The notes below the pieces were generated by a model, which was not told the DNA's origin, made no database searches, and saw nothing but the letters and a program-made list of their open reading frames with translations. Positions 17,407 through 25,579 of a stretch of 60,285 bases of DNA are shown here, piece after piece (position 1 is the first letter of the stretch; every line of letters begins with the position of its first letter). The position numbers were made by a program, and so were the translations under genes. This stretch comes from an uncultured Prevotellaceae bacterium. Lineage in GTDB: Bacteria > Bacteroidota > Bacteroidia > Bacteroidales > Bacteroidaceae. The DNA lies in assembly GCA_902780025.1 (NCBI GenBank), contig CACZDV010000015.1, positions 1 to 60,285 of the forward strand, written 5' to 3'.

Positions 17407-18294
17407 TTATTTTGTAGTCAGTAGCAGACAGGCCCATCCATTTTCTTCTTTCTGGCTGACCATTTTGAGCCCTAATGACATAGCCTTGTCGTTAATCAAG
17501 GGTATGTCGTTTGTGTAGAAACCACTGAGTATGAGATATGCGTTCTTCGTCATCTTCTCACGGAAACGGGGCATGTCCTGCAACAGGATGTTGCGGTTGA
17601 TGTTGGCCATCACGAGGTCGAAAGTTCCTTCCACCTTATTTAATATAGTGGCGTCGCCCAACAGCGGTGTCAGTTCCACTTGGTTGATGACCGCGTTGTG
17701 GCGGGTGTTGTCGACACTCCACTCGTCAATGTCGTAGGCAACGCACTCGCTGGCGCCGAGTTTCATTGCCGCTATACCCAAAATGCCTGTTCCGCAGCCG
17801 CAGTCGAGGACTCGAGTTGGTGAGAGACCGAGTAGGGTAGCGCACACCATGCGGGTGGTCTCGTGGGTTCCAGTACCGAAAGCCAAATGGGCGTCAATTT
17901 CGATGTTGATCGTGGAGGAGGAAAGGTGGAGGGTGGAGGGAGGATAATGTCGTCCGTCGTGAATAAGGATTGAGGGGCACATATCTCCCTCCACACTCCA
18001 CTTTCCACCTTCCACCAGAATAGGCTCAAATCCCTCCTGTTCCCATTGCTCGTTCCAGTCGCGGTCTTCAGCTTCAACGACGGTGTAGCTGACGTTCACA
18101 CCAGGAAAGGGGAATGACTGCAGCAGGAGGTCAAGCTGTTCGCGGTCGAAGAGGTGCTGTTGGACATAGCCCTTCAGGCCGTTATCCGTCTCCTCGAAAG
18201 TTTCAAAACCAGCCTCTCCGGCTATGGCTGCCAGCAGGTCGCAGGCGTCGCTGCTGGTAGGAGAAAGCGTGAAATCTACTTCGTAATACTTCAT
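17407..18294 (-). CDS. prmA: Ribosomal protein L11 methyltransferase
   Basis: A 295-residue SAM-dependent enzyme that methylates ribosomal protein L11. Motif I is LDCGCGTGILGIAA (about 163-176), followed by AYDIDEWSV and the substrate-site region ANINRNIL. The N-terminal recognition domain is present (EDRDWNEQWEQEGFEP). Between this and the conserved AFGTGTHETT segment, residues about 94-128 are odd: they are encoded by two purine/pyrimidine repeat tracts that are inverted copies of each other (17912-17945 and 17985-18016). The frame is open and the motifs intact, so the protein is probably functional. Confidence 0.93.
   Translation of the reverse strand: MKYYEVDFTLSPTSSDACDLLAAIAGEAGFETFEETDNGLKGYVQQHLFDREQLDLLLQSFPFPGVNVSYTVVEAEDRDWNEQWEQEGFEPILVEGGKWSVEGDMCPSILIHDGRHYPPSTLHLSSSTINIEIDAHLAFGTGTHETTRMVCATLLGLSPTRVLDCGCGTGILGIAAMKLGASECVAYDIDEWSVDNTRHNAVINQVELTPLLGDATILNKVEGTFDLVMANINRNILLQDMPRFREKMTKNAYLILSGFYTNDIPLINDKAMSLGLKMVSQKEENGWACLLLTTK
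17912..18016. repeat. Inverted pair of GTGGAGGG-type repeats inside prmA
   Basis: Plus strand 17912-17943 is built of GGTGGAGGG units and 17985-18016 is built of CTCCACTTTCCACC units; the second tract is close to the reverse complement of the first. The 40 bases between them form the loop. Both are in frame in prmA. Confidence 0.75.
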
Positions 18295-18313
18295 AAGTTG
18301 TTAAATTTTGGTG

Positions 18314-18321
18314 CAAAATTA
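18314..18321 (-). promoter_or_regulatory. Promoter of prmA
   Basis: Minus strand TAATTTTG followed by CACC, 20 bases before the prmA ATG at 18294. Confidence 0.55.
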
Positions 18322-18329
18322 CTAAAAAT

Positions 18330-18364
18330 AGGGAAAAACCTATCATCGTTTAGGGTTTTTCCCT
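18330..18364. promoter_or_regulatory. Inverted repeat between divergent promoters
   Basis: AGGGAAAAACCTA (18330-18342) and TAGGGTTTTTCCCT (18351-18364) form a near-perfect dyad with one bulged base, lying between the prmA promoter and the promoter of the gene at 18425. Its position suits a shared operator or overlapping -33 elements. Confidence 0.5.
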
Positions 18365-18371
18365 AACTTTG
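18364..18371 (+). promoter_or_regulatory. Promoter of the Tyr/Trp-rich protein gene
   Basis: TAACTTTG followed by CAG, directly abutting the inverted repeat at 18330-18364. The leader to the ATG at 18425 is about 45 bases. Confidence 0.65.
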
Positions 18372-18424
18372 CAGTGAAATAATGCGTAATTTTGTAGCGT
18401 GAAATTATAAATAGTAAGGAGAAT

Positions 18425-19498
18425 ATGAAAATGAACAACAAGTTATTAGTTTCGCTCATTCTGGGGGCATTGCCTCTGACGATGATGGCACAGGACGATG
18501 ACATGTACTTCGTTCCAACAAAGAAGAGTGCCCCGAAGGTGACTGTCAGAAAACGCCCGGCGCCGACATTCTATTCGGGAAGCGATCGCAGTGTGGACGA
18601 ATATAACCGTCGCGTTCGCAGTACCTATGAGATACTGCCGACTGACACTACGGCTTCTGATATCATCGACTTTGATGGTAAGCCGGGAGTATATCCCGAC
18701 TCAACTATGATGACTGAGGATTTCGCGCTGACCCGCGAGATGAGTCGTTGGGACGGCTATGAACCAGAAGAGACCTATATGGAGGGTTATCGTGACGGCC
18801 GCCGCGACTCCTGGGCTTGGCATTCGCCTTGGTTCTACTCGTCGTATTATCCTTGGTATGACTCCTATTGGTACTGGAATGATCCTTGGTACTATGGTCG
18901 TTACGGCTGGTACAGTGGCTGGTACGGTTGGTACGACCCGTGGTATTACGATTACTATTACAATCCCTGGTACTATGGACATTATGGCTGGTACGGTGGC
19001 TACTATCCCTATTATGGCGGAACCAGCATCGTTTATAACGGTCCTGCAGGTACTGAACGTCACGGCCGCATTAGCTACAATGGTCCCCGAGGCATTAGCA
19101 ATGGTCGTACTACCACCTATTCGGCAGGTACTTTCGGAGGCCGCAGCTTAGGAAGTTCACGTACTGGCAGTTTCGGCAGTTCACGCAGTTCGGCTTCACG
19201 CTCTACAACTGCTGTGCGTTCGACTACTGGAGGTCGCGTTACCAATGCCAATGGCAACTTCGGTGGCAGCCGTTCCAGTTCGTCTACCAGCAGTGCTTCT
19301 CGCAGCTATACGCCTACCTATTCAAACAGCACACCCACTTACTCGAATAGCACACCCACTTATTCTGGCAGTAGCAGTAGCAGCTCGTCAAGTGGCAGTT
19401 TCGGCGGTGGTGGCAGTTATGGTGGTAGCCGTTCGTCTGGTGGTGGCGGAGGTGCCAGCCGTGGTGGCGGTGGAGGCCACTTTGGCGGAAGACGTTAA
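18425..19498 (+). CDS. Secreted Tyr/Trp-rich and Ser/Gly-rich protein of unknown function
   Basis: A 357-residue exported protein (signal peptide 1-22, ending MMAQ). A charged region (about 24-130) is followed by a stretch of some 65 residues built almost only of W, Y, G, P and S in YGWY/DPWYY-like repeats (about 134-195), then a Ser/Thr/Gly-rich tail with repeats such as TPTYSNS and a final GGGGG-rich, Arg-dotted end (GGGHFGGRR). Such composition suggests a sticky surface or envelope protein, but I know no function. It lies just upstream of the outer-membrane barrel gene at 19548, joined by a repeat-filled gap, and the two are probably co-transcribed. Confidence 0.85.
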   Translation: MKMNNKLLVSLILGALPLTMMAQDDDMYFVPTKKSAPKVTVRKRPAPTFYSGSDRSVDEYNRRVRSTYEILPTDTTASDIIDFDGKPGVYPDSTMMTEDFALTREMSRWDGYEPEETYMEGYRDGRRDSWAWHSPWFYSSYYPWYDSYWYWNDPWYYGRYGWYSGWYGWYDPWYYDYYYNPWYYGHYGWYGGYYPYYGGTSIVYNGPAGTERHGRISYNGPRGISNGRTTTYSAGTFGGRSLGSSRTGSFGSSRSSASRSTTAVRSTTGGRVTNANGNFGGSRSSSSTSSASRSYTPTYSNSTPTYSNSTPTYSGSSSSSSSSGSFGGGGSYGGSRSSGGGGGASRGGGGGHFGGRR

Positions 19499-19547
19499 GG
19501 ATTGAGAGATTGATGATTGAGATATTGAAGATTGAAAATTGACGATT
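19499..19547. repeat. GATTGA-type repeat filling the junction between two genes
   Basis: From the base after one stop codon to the next ATG the sequence is made of degenerate GATTGAGA / GATTGATGATTGAG units. No other sequence lies between the two genes. Confidence 0.75.
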
Positions 19548-21089
19548 ATGAAAAAGTTATATATTGCTATCATGGCCATGTCGATGGCGTTGCCGTCGAT
19601 GGCTCAGGAAACCTACGAGAACATGAAGATTGCTGCTGAAGACCTTAATGGTACGGCCCGTTACGTAGGTATGGGTGGCGCTATGGAGGCTTTGGGTGCC
19701 GACATCTCGACCATTGGTACCAATCCCGCTGGTGTCGGTCTGATGCGCAAGTCGAGTATCAGTACGTCGTTTGGCTTGGTTAGTCAGCAGGATGCTCAGG
19801 ACTTCTCCTCTGGCAACAAGACCAATATGAGTTTCGACCAGGCAGGTTTTGTCTACAGTGGTTTCTATGGTGATGATTCATGGGTCAACTTTGCATTCAA
19901 CTTCCATAAGAGCCGTAATTTCGACTTTATCCTTTCGGCTATCGACGGATTGGATGAGGCTTCGCAAAATAAGCTGACCTACGCCAAAGCCAAGAACGGA
20001 TTGCTCTACGAGACCGTTGGCGATGGAACTCCTGACTTCAACCGCCCCTATGTCTCCTGCAACCAACTGGACGACATCTACTCCCGCAACCTGAATTACG
20101 ACACTCGTGATAACACGTGGTACTACGACAATGCGTGGGCCTACACGCTGAACCGTGCCCATAAAGGCTATGTCGGCGAGTATGACATCAACCTCAGCGG
20201 TAGCAGCAATGGGAAAGTCTACTGGGGATTCACCGTTGGTATCCACGATGTCAGATACCGTCATTATGGTGAGTACACGGAACAGCTGGAGGGCTATCAA
20301 TTGACGGTGGCCGACGACCGCGAAATCACGGGTCAGGGCTATGACATCAAGGCTGGTGTCATCTTGCGCCCCATTGATCAGTCCGGTTTCCGCATCGGTG
20401 CCTATATCCACACCCCCACCTGGTATTCGCTGACGACAGCCAACGACACCTATGTTACGGACGGCTCGATGACTGTTGATGCACACGAGACCTATAAGTT
20501 CAAGCTCTACACCCCTTGGAAGTTCGGCCTGAGCGTGGGTCACACAGTCGGTTCGATGCTGGCACTCGGGGCCACTTATGAGTACGCCGACTATGGTAGC
20601 CTTGACACTCGCTACGTTACGGGTTCTTATTTGGACTGGTATGGTGACTATCGTGATGAGAGTGAGAGCGACAAGGTGATGAACCGCCACACCGAGCAGA
20701 CGCTGAAGGGTGTCTCGACGCTGAAGTTGGGTGCTGAGCTGAAGCCTGTTCCCGAGATGGCTGTACGACTGGGTTACAACTACGTGTCGCCCATGTATAA
20801 TAAGAACGGTTTCAAGGACGGTTCCCTTGATTCTGACGCATCCTACTACAGTTCGGCTACCGACTACACCAACTGGGATGCTACTCATCGCATCACCTGC
20901 GGACTTGGCTACAACCTGGGTAATGTCAACCTGTCGCTAGCCTATCAGTATAGCACTACGAAGGGTGACTTCTATCCCTTCATGAGTTATGTAGACAACG
21001 ATTTTGCCGCTGACGACAATCTCTGTAAGTCCGTCGAGGTGAACAACAAGCGTCATCAGGTACTCTTTACCTTAGGCTATACTTTCTAA
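19548..21089 (+). CDS. Outer-membrane beta-barrel protein, OmpP1/FadL-like
   Basis: A 513-residue exported protein. The start MKKLYIAIMAMSMALPSMAQ is a clean signal peptide; a frame extension to 19539 lies in the repeat and is less likely. The early motif NGTARYVGMGGAMEALGADISTIGTNPAG is the conserved N-terminal plug region of FadL/OmpP1-type proteins (often called 'hemin receptor' in Bacteroidetes). Alternating strands continue to the C-terminal aromatic residue (FTLGYTF), as expected for BAM-inserted barrels. The substrate is unknown; a hydrophobic small molecule is typical of the family. Confidence 0.85.
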   Translation: MKKLYIAIMAMSMALPSMAQETYENMKIAAEDLNGTARYVGMGGAMEALGADISTIGTNPAGVGLMRKSSISTSFGLVSQQDAQDFSSGNKTNMSFDQAGFVYSGFYGDDSWVNFAFNFHKSRNFDFILSAIDGLDEASQNKLTYAKAKNGLLYETVGDGTPDFNRPYVSCNQLDDIYSRNLNYDTRDNTWYYDNAWAYTLNRAHKGYVGEYDINLSGSSNGKVYWGFTVGIHDVRYRHYGEYTEQLEGYQLTVADDREITGQGYDIKAGVILRPIDQSGFRIGAYIHTPTWYSLTTANDTYVTDGSMTVDAHETYKFKLYTPWKFGLSVGHTVGSMLALGATYEYADYGSLDTRYVTGSYLDWYGDYRDESESDKVMNRHTEQTLKGVSTLKLGAELKPVPEMAVRLGYNYVSPMYNKNGFKDGSLDSDASYYSSATDYTNWDATHRITCGLGYNLGNVNLSLAYQYSTTKGDFYPFMSYVDNDFAADDNLCKSVEVNNKRHQVLFTLGYTF

Positions 21090-21104
21090 GCCTGACAACT
21101 ACTT

Positions 21105-21139
21105 TGCAACCAAGTTGCACGACGTGTGCCGTAACTTTG
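21105..21139 (+). promoter_or_regulatory. Promoter and dyad upstream of the P-type ATPase gene
   Basis: TAACTTTG at 21132-21139 is the -7 element. TGCAAC (21105-21110), CAA, GTTGCA (21114-21119) forms a perfect 6-bp dyad over the -33 region, a plausible site for a metal-responsive repressor. No regulator gene is adjacent. Confidence 0.5.
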
Positions 21140-21170
21140 CACCCGGAAACAAATAAAACCGGACAAAGTT

Positions 21171-23117
21171 ATGGCACACGTTCATCATCATCATCACGAA
21201 GAGGAGTGCTGTTCTCATCATCACGAGCATGAGCACCACCACGAACATCACCACCACGAAGGTCATTGGCAGCTGTTGTTGATAGGAGCCGCTGTGGTTC
21301 TGTTGTTGGCAGCCGTCTATGTTGAGCATACGTTCAGCCTGTCTACCTGGCAGTTGCTGTTAGTTTATCTCGTACCTTATTTATTAGTAGGACACGACAC
21401 GCTGAAGGAAGCTGTCGAGGGCGTGCTTCACGGTGATGCCTTCAACGAGCACTTCCTCATGTCGGTAGCCACCATCGGGGCCCTCTGCATTGGGTTCCTT
21501 CCTGGTGCTGAGACGCAGTTCCCAGAAGCCGTCTTCGTCATGCTCTTCTTTCAGGTGGGTGAATTCTTCGAGGGTTATGCTGAGGGCAAGAGCCGTCAGA
21601 GCATTGCCCACTTGATGGATATCCGTCCTGATGTGGCGAATGTGGACGGAGTAGGGGAGATGTCGCCTGAAAAGGTAGGCATAGGTTCCGTTATCATCAT
21701 CCGTCCAGGCGAGAAGGTGCCGTTGGACGGCGTTGTCATCGAGGGACGCTCGGCGCTGAACACGGTGGCGCTGACCGGTGAGTCGATGCCGCGCGAAGTC
21801 GATGTCGATGATGAGGTCATATCGGGTTGTGTCAACCTCTCGGGTGTTCTTCGCGTCCGTACGACGAAGACTTTCGGCGAGAGCACCGTTTCCAAGATTA
21901 TCAATCTGGTGGAGAATGCCGGCGATCATAAGTCGCAGAGCGAAGCATTCATTACCCGCTTTGCCCGCATCTATACCCCAGTCGTCGTCTTTGCCGCCAT
22001 TGCGCTGGCTGTCGTCCCGACGTTGTTCGGTGGCAGTTTCCACACCTGGTTGTATCGCGCCCTGATGTTCTTGGTCGTTTCGTGCCCCTGTGCATTGGTC
22101 ATTAGTGTGCCGCTGACGTTCTTTGGCGGTATCGGTGGTGCTTCGCGTCGAGGCATCCTTGTCAAAGGGGCTAACTATATCGACGTGTTGGCAAAGGTCG
22201 GCACGGTGGTGTTCGACAAGACGGGCACCTTGACCCACGGTCAGTTTGCCGTCGAGGCCGTTCATCCTGATATCTGTGACGAGCATCAGCTGCTGCATCT
22301 GGCTGCCCACGTCGAGCACTTTTCTACCCATCCCATTGGTGCTGCCCTGCGCGATGCCTATCCTGACGAGGCTACTGATGGCTGCGAGGTGACTGACGTG
22401 GAAGAAGTGACCGGTCAGGGCATCCGTGCCCGTGTCGGCAGTCAGGTGGTCTGTGTCGGCAACACGAAGATGATGGATGCCGTAGGTGCCCGTTGGCACG
22501 ACTGCCATCATGTGGGTACCATCATTCATGTAGCCATCGACGGCGAGTATGCCGGCCACATCGTCATCAACGACCGCATCAAGGACGACAGTGCTGAGGC
22601 TATCGCCCAGTTACGACAGTTGGGTGTCAATCATACCGTCATGCTGACAGGTGACCGCCGCGAGGTGGCTGAGCACGTCGCCCAGCAACTGAATCTCTCG
22701 GAATATCACGCCGAACTCCTGCCTGCCGACAAAGTGGCCGCTGTGGAACGTCTCTCCTCTCTCCTCTCTCCTCTCTCCTCTAAATTAGCTTTCGTCGGCG
22801 ACGGCATCAACGACGCTCCCGTCCTGGCTCGTGCCGACGTGGGTATTGCGATGGGTGGCTTAGGCAGCGATGCTGCCATCGAGGCTGCCGACGTGGTGCT
22901 AATGGACGATAAGCCCTCGAAGATTGCCGAGGCTATCCGCATTGCCCGTCGCACCATCCGCATTGCCCGTCAGAACGTGTGGTTCGCTATTGGTGTCAAA
23001 GTGGCCGTCTTGGTGCTTGCCACCTTCGGACTGGCTACGATGTGGCTCGCCGTCTTCGCCGATGTGGGCGTCACCGTGCTGGCTGTGCTCAATGCCATGC
23101 GGGCCTTGAGGGCTTGA
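21171..23117 (+). CDS. Heavy-metal translocating P-type ATPase (zinc/cadmium/cobalt type)
   Basis: A 648-residue metal exporter. It has the TM motif SCPCAL (Cys305-Pro-Cys307), the phosphorylation site FDKTGTLT (Asp349), the TGES loop, the HP motif (STHPIG) and the hinge GDGINDAP. Instead of a CxxC metal-binding domain, residues 1-30 are mostly His with Glu and two Cys (HVHHHHHEE, ECCSHHHEHEHHH), which favours zinc, cadmium or cobalt over copper. Residues about 527-537 (RLSSLLSPLSS), just before GDGIND, are encoded by a CTCTCCTC repeat. It is a single gene with its own promoter. Confidence 0.93.
   Translation: MAHVHHHHHEEECCSHHHEHEHHHEHHHHEGHWQLLLIGAAVVLLLAAVYVEHTFSLSTWQLLLVYLVPYLLVGHDTLKEAVEGVLHGDAFNEHFLMSVATIGALCIGFLPGAETQFPEAVFVMLFFQVGEFFEGYAEGKSRQSIAHLMDIRPDVANVDGVGEMSPEKVGIGSVIIIRPGEKVPLDGVVIEGRSALNTVALTGESMPREVDVDDEVISGCVNLSGVLRVRTTKTFGESTVSKIINLVENAGDHKSQSEAFITRFARIYTPVVVFAAIALAVVPTLFGGSFHTWLYRALMFLVVSCPCALVISVPLTFFGGIGGASRRGILVKGANYIDVLAKVGTVVFDKTGTLTHGQFAVEAVHPDICDEHQLLHLAAHVEHFSTHPIGAALRDAYPDEATDGCEVTDVEEVTGQGIRARVGSQVVCVGNTKMMDAVGARWHDCHHVGTIIHVAIDGEYAGHIVINDRIKDDSAEAIAQLRQLGVNHTVMLTGDRREVAEHVAQQLNLSEYHAELLPADKVAAVERLSSLLSPLSSKLAFVGDGINDAPVLARADVGIAMGGLGSDAAIEAADVVLMDDKPSKIAEAIRIARRTIRIARQNVWFAIGVKVAVLVLATFGLATMWLAVFADVGVTVLAVLNAMRALRA
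22750..22781. repeat. CTCTCCTC repeat inside the P-type ATPase gene
   Basis: Four to five units of CTCTCCTC in frame, encoding SSLLSPLSS between the P domain and the GDGIND hinge. The same repeat type occurs in thrC at 24797-24840. Confidence 0.75.
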
Positions 23118-23186
23118 TTCATTTAGACGTTGTATAAATATCAGAATAAATCCTGCAAAAAACTTGCGGGATTTGTTTTTTCTCCG

Positions 23187-23194
23187 TATCTTTG
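23187..23194 (+). promoter_or_regulatory. Promoter of the rubrerythrin-like gene
   Basis: TATCTTTG followed by CGG, with a TTG at 23164-23166 about 20 bases upstream. Confidence 0.65.
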
Positions 23195-23242
23195 CGGAAA
23201 TAATCATTTTTATTAACTAAACAAGTACTAAGAACCGCGATT

Positions 23243-23800
23243 ATGAAGAAAAAGTTTATCTGCGCCGTTTGTGGATATATCTACGAAGGCGATGCTGCTC
23301 CCGAGAAGTGCCCTATCTGTAAGGCTCCCGCCTCGAAGTTCTCTGAACTGAAAGACGATGCCGACATGACATACGCTACCGTCCACAAGATTGGCGACGG
23401 CAAGCCCGAGGGCGTAAGCGAAGAGATGATACAGGACCTGCGTAACCACTTCAATGGTGAGTGTGGCGAGGTGGGCATGTATTTGGCTATGGCCCGCCAG
23501 GCCGACCGTGAGGGCTATCCCGAGATAGCTGAGGCTTTCAAGCGCTATGCCTTCGAAGAGGCCGACCACGCCAGCCGCTTTGCCGAACTGCTGGGCGAGT
23601 GTGTCTGGGACACGAAGACCAACCTTGAGAAACGCGCCGCCGCTGAGGCAGGTGCCTGCGAGGACAAGTTCCGCATTGCCAAGAATGCCAAGGCTGCCGG
23701 CTTCGACGCCATTCATGACACCGTCCACGAGATGGCTAAGGACGAGGCCCGTCACGGTGCAGGCTTCGCCGGACTGCTGAAGCGCTATTTCGGAAAATAA
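23243..23800 (+). CDS. Rubrerythrin-family peroxidase with N-terminal rubredoxin domain
   Basis: A 185-residue cytoplasmic protein that reduces hydrogen peroxide. Cys7, Cys10, Cys23 and Cys26 (ICAVCGY and CPICK) form a rubredoxin iron site at the N terminus, followed by a ferritin-like diiron domain with the Glu/His ligands in [19 protein letters not shown] and DEARHGAGF. The rubredoxin-first order is that of 'reverse' rubrerythrins, which take electrons from NAD(P)H-linked partners in anaerobes. It is a single gene with its own promoter, ending at a strong hairpin. A role in oxygen or peroxide defence is inferred from the family. Confidence 0.93.
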   Translation: MKKKFICAVCGYIYEGDAAPEKCPICKAPASKFSELKDDADMTYATVHKIGDGKPEGVSEEMIQDLRNHFNGECGEVGMYLAMARQADREGYPEIAEAFKRYAFEEADHASRFAELLGECVWDTKTNLEKRAAAEAGACEDKFRIAKNAKAAGFDAIHDTVHEMAKDEARHGAGFAGLLKRYFGK

Positions 23801-23823
23801 CTGATTCTGATTCTACAAAAACA

Positions 23824-23855
23824 AAGAAGAGGTCTCTTGTCGTGAGACCTCTTCT
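23824..23855. terminator. Bidirectional terminator between the rubrerythrin gene and thrC
   Basis: AAGAAGAGGTCTC and GAGACCTCTTCTT form a perfect 13-bp stem with a 6-base loop between converging genes. Confidence 0.85.
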
Positions 23856-23868
23856 TGTTGTTGTTGGG

Positions 23869-25206
23869 TTATTGTTTCATCAGGAAGGCTTTGAAGTCGC
23901 TAAACTCCTTCGTCATCGGGACGCTCTGCTTCTCGCCCTTCATGAACGCGGCCAGACGGTCGGGAATCTCGACGTCGATGCCTAAGATCTCGTCCACCTT
24001 CTCCTTGAACTTTGCGGGGTGAGCCGTCTCGCAGAAGATGCCGACCTCACCGGGCTTCAGACCGTCAACCAGAGCCTGATAGCCGCAGGCACCGTGAGGA
24101 TCCAGTATGTAGCCCGTCTCCTCGTAGCACTGGCGCATCGTCTCGCGAATCTGCTCGTCGCTGTAGGTGGCGCCGCTGATGAGGCTGCTGATACGCTCGT
24201 GGCTTTTGCCGTAGAGGTCGTAGATACGGGCGAAGTTCGACGGGTCGCCCACGTCCATCGCATTGGCCAGCGTCTGGACTGACGGCTTCGGCTCGTAGTT
24301 ACCTGTCTGCAGGTAATTATAGAACACATCGTTGGCGTTGTTGGCAGCTATGAAGCGCTTGATAGGCAGTCCCATCTCGTGGCCGAACAAGGCGGCGCAG
24401 ATGTTGCCGAAGTTGCCTGAGGGGACGCACATGACGAGTTGACGAGTTGACGGGTTGACGAGTTGACAAGTTATGCGGGCAACGGCGTTGAAATAGTAGA
24501 ACGCCTGCGGCAGGAAGCGGGCCACGTTGATGGAGTTGGCCGATGTCAGCTTCATGTGTTCGTTCAGCTCGGCGTCCATGAAGGCCGACTTCACCAGTGC
24601 CTGACAGTCGTCGAACACACCGTCTACCTCGACAGCCGTGATGTTACGTCCTAATGTCGTGAACTGGCACTCCTGGATGGGCGATACCTTGCCCTTCGGA
24701 TAGAGCACGTAGACGTGAATGCCGTCGACGCCCAGGAAGCCGTTGGCCACAGCCGAACCCGTGTCGCCGCTGGTAGCCACCAGCACGTTCACCTCGCCTT
24801 TCTCTCCTCTTTCCTCTTTCCTCTCTCCTCTCTCCTCTTTTATAAAGTACTGCAGCAGACGGGCCATGAAGCGGGCACCCACATCCTTGAAGGCCAGCGT
24901 GGGGCCGTGGAACAGTTCGAGCGAGTAGATGTTTTCTTTCACCTTCACCACTGGGCAGTCGAACTGCAGGGTGTCGTACACCAGGTCCTTCAGGCTATCG
25001 AGGTCGACATCCTCGCCAAAGAAGGCACTGGCCACGTTATAGGCAATATCCTGGAACTTCATGTCCTTCATGTCGTCGAAGAACGCTTTGGGCAGCTTGT
25101 TGATTCGCTCAGGCATGTAGAGTCCGCGGTCTTCAGCCAGTCCCTTCACTACGGCCTTCCTCAGATCAGCTATGGGAGCCTTCCCATTTGTGCTGTAATA
25201 TATCAT
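23869..25206 (-). CDS. thrC: Threonine synthase
   Basis: A 445-residue PLP enzyme making L-threonine from O-phosphohomoserine. The start MIYYSTNG..., the PLP lysine in LAFKDVGARF (Lys107), VATSGDTGSAVANGF and VPSGNFGNI are typical. Two stretches do not belong to the family: about residues 123-138 (KEERGERKEERGEKGE), encoded by CTCTCCTC/TTTCCTC repeats, and about 245-257 (TCQLVNPSTRQLV), encoded by GTTGACGA repeats. Both lie in loops next to catalytic motifs and keep the frame. It follows rpmA with a hairpin between and no clear promoter of its own. Confidence 0.95.
   Translation of the reverse strand: MIYYSTNGKAPIADLRKAVVKGLAEDRGLYMPERINKLPKAFFDDMKDMKFQDIAYNVASAFFGEDVDLDSLKDLVYDTLQFDCPVVKVKENIYSLELFHGPTLAFKDVGARFMARLLQYFIKEERGERKEERGEKGEVNVLVATSGDTGSAVANGFLGVDGIHVYVLYPKGKVSPIQECQFTTLGRNITAVEVDGVFDDCQALVKSAFMDAELNEHMKLTSANSINVARFLPQAFYYFNAVARITCQLVNPSTRQLVMCVPSGNFGNICAALFGHEMGLPIKRFIAANNANDVFYNYLQTGNYEPKPSVQTLANAMDVGDPSNFARIYDLYGKSHERISSLISGATYSDEQIRETMRQCYEETGYILDPHGACGYQALVDGLKPGEVGIFCETAHPAKFKEKVDEILGIDVEIPDRLAAFMKGEKQSVPMTKEFSDFKAFLMKQ
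24432..24474. repeat. GTTGACGA tandem repeat inside thrC
   Basis: About five degenerate units of GAGTTGAC in a row, in frame, immediately before the codons for VPSGNFG. Confidence 0.8.
24797..24840. repeat. CTCTCCTC/TTTCCTC tandem repeat inside thrC
   Basis: A 44-base pyrimidine tract of repeating CTCTCCT and CTTTCCT units, in frame, encoding EERGERKEERGEKGE between helix YFIK and the strand VLVATSGDTG. Confidence 0.8.
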
Positions 25207-25225
25207 AGACGGTTCGTTTTAGTGC

Positions 25226-25260
25226 AGAAATCCCGCCTCTCGGTCGAGAAACGGGATTCT
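25226..25260 (-). terminator. Hairpin after rpmA, possible terminator or attenuator
   Basis: AGAAATCCCG and CGGGATTCT pair around a smaller inner stem (TCTCGGTCGAGA). There is no long T-run on the minus strand, so termination may be partial and thrC may be reached by read-through. Confidence 0.5.
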
Positions 25261-25298
25261 GTTGTTTGTTTGGAATAAATTGTTTGCTTGTTTGTTAC

Positions 25299-25562
25299 TT
25301 AGGCTTCAGCGTTAGGAACTACTGAAACGACGCTCTTGTCGTACTTGCCCTTGTGGAACTTCACGGTTCCGTCAACGAGCGCGTAGAGCGTGTCGTCCTT
25401 ACCAATAGCTACGTTGTTACCCGGATTGTGCTTGGTGCCACGCTGGCGAACGATGATGTTGCCGGCAACGCACTGCTGACCGCCGAAGATCTTGATACCC
25501 AGTCGCTGAGCTGCTGATTCGCGGCCGTTCTTAGAACTACCTACACCTTTTTTATGAGCCAT
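25299..25562 (-). CDS. rpmA: Large ribosomal subunit protein bL27
   Basis: An 87-residue ribosomal protein located near the peptidyl-transferase centre. [20 protein letters not shown] and [19 protein letters not shown] are the conserved bL27 sequence, complete at normal length. Homologues begin directly with MAHKKG, so there is no N-terminal leader peptide to be cleaved. It follows rplU by 17 bases in the usual rplU-rpmA operon. Confidence 0.98.
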   Translation of the reverse strand: MAHKKGVGSSKNGRESAAQRLGIKIFGGQQCVAGNIIVRQRGTKHNPGNNVAIGKDDTLYALVDGTVKFHKGKYDKSVVSVVPNAEA

Positions 25563-25579
25563 TTCTAAGTCCTCCTGTT

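Noticed and set aside
24432-24840. Repeat tracts in thrC considered as a CRISPR array
   Set aside because: Units are 7-9 bases with no unique spacers and no cas genes; they are translated as part of threonine synthase. No CRISPR array was seen in the window.
25207-25298. thrC leader considered as a threonine attenuator
   Set aside because: The hairpin has no Thr/Ile-rich leader peptide and no long T-run; it is more simply the end of the rplU-rpmA transcript.
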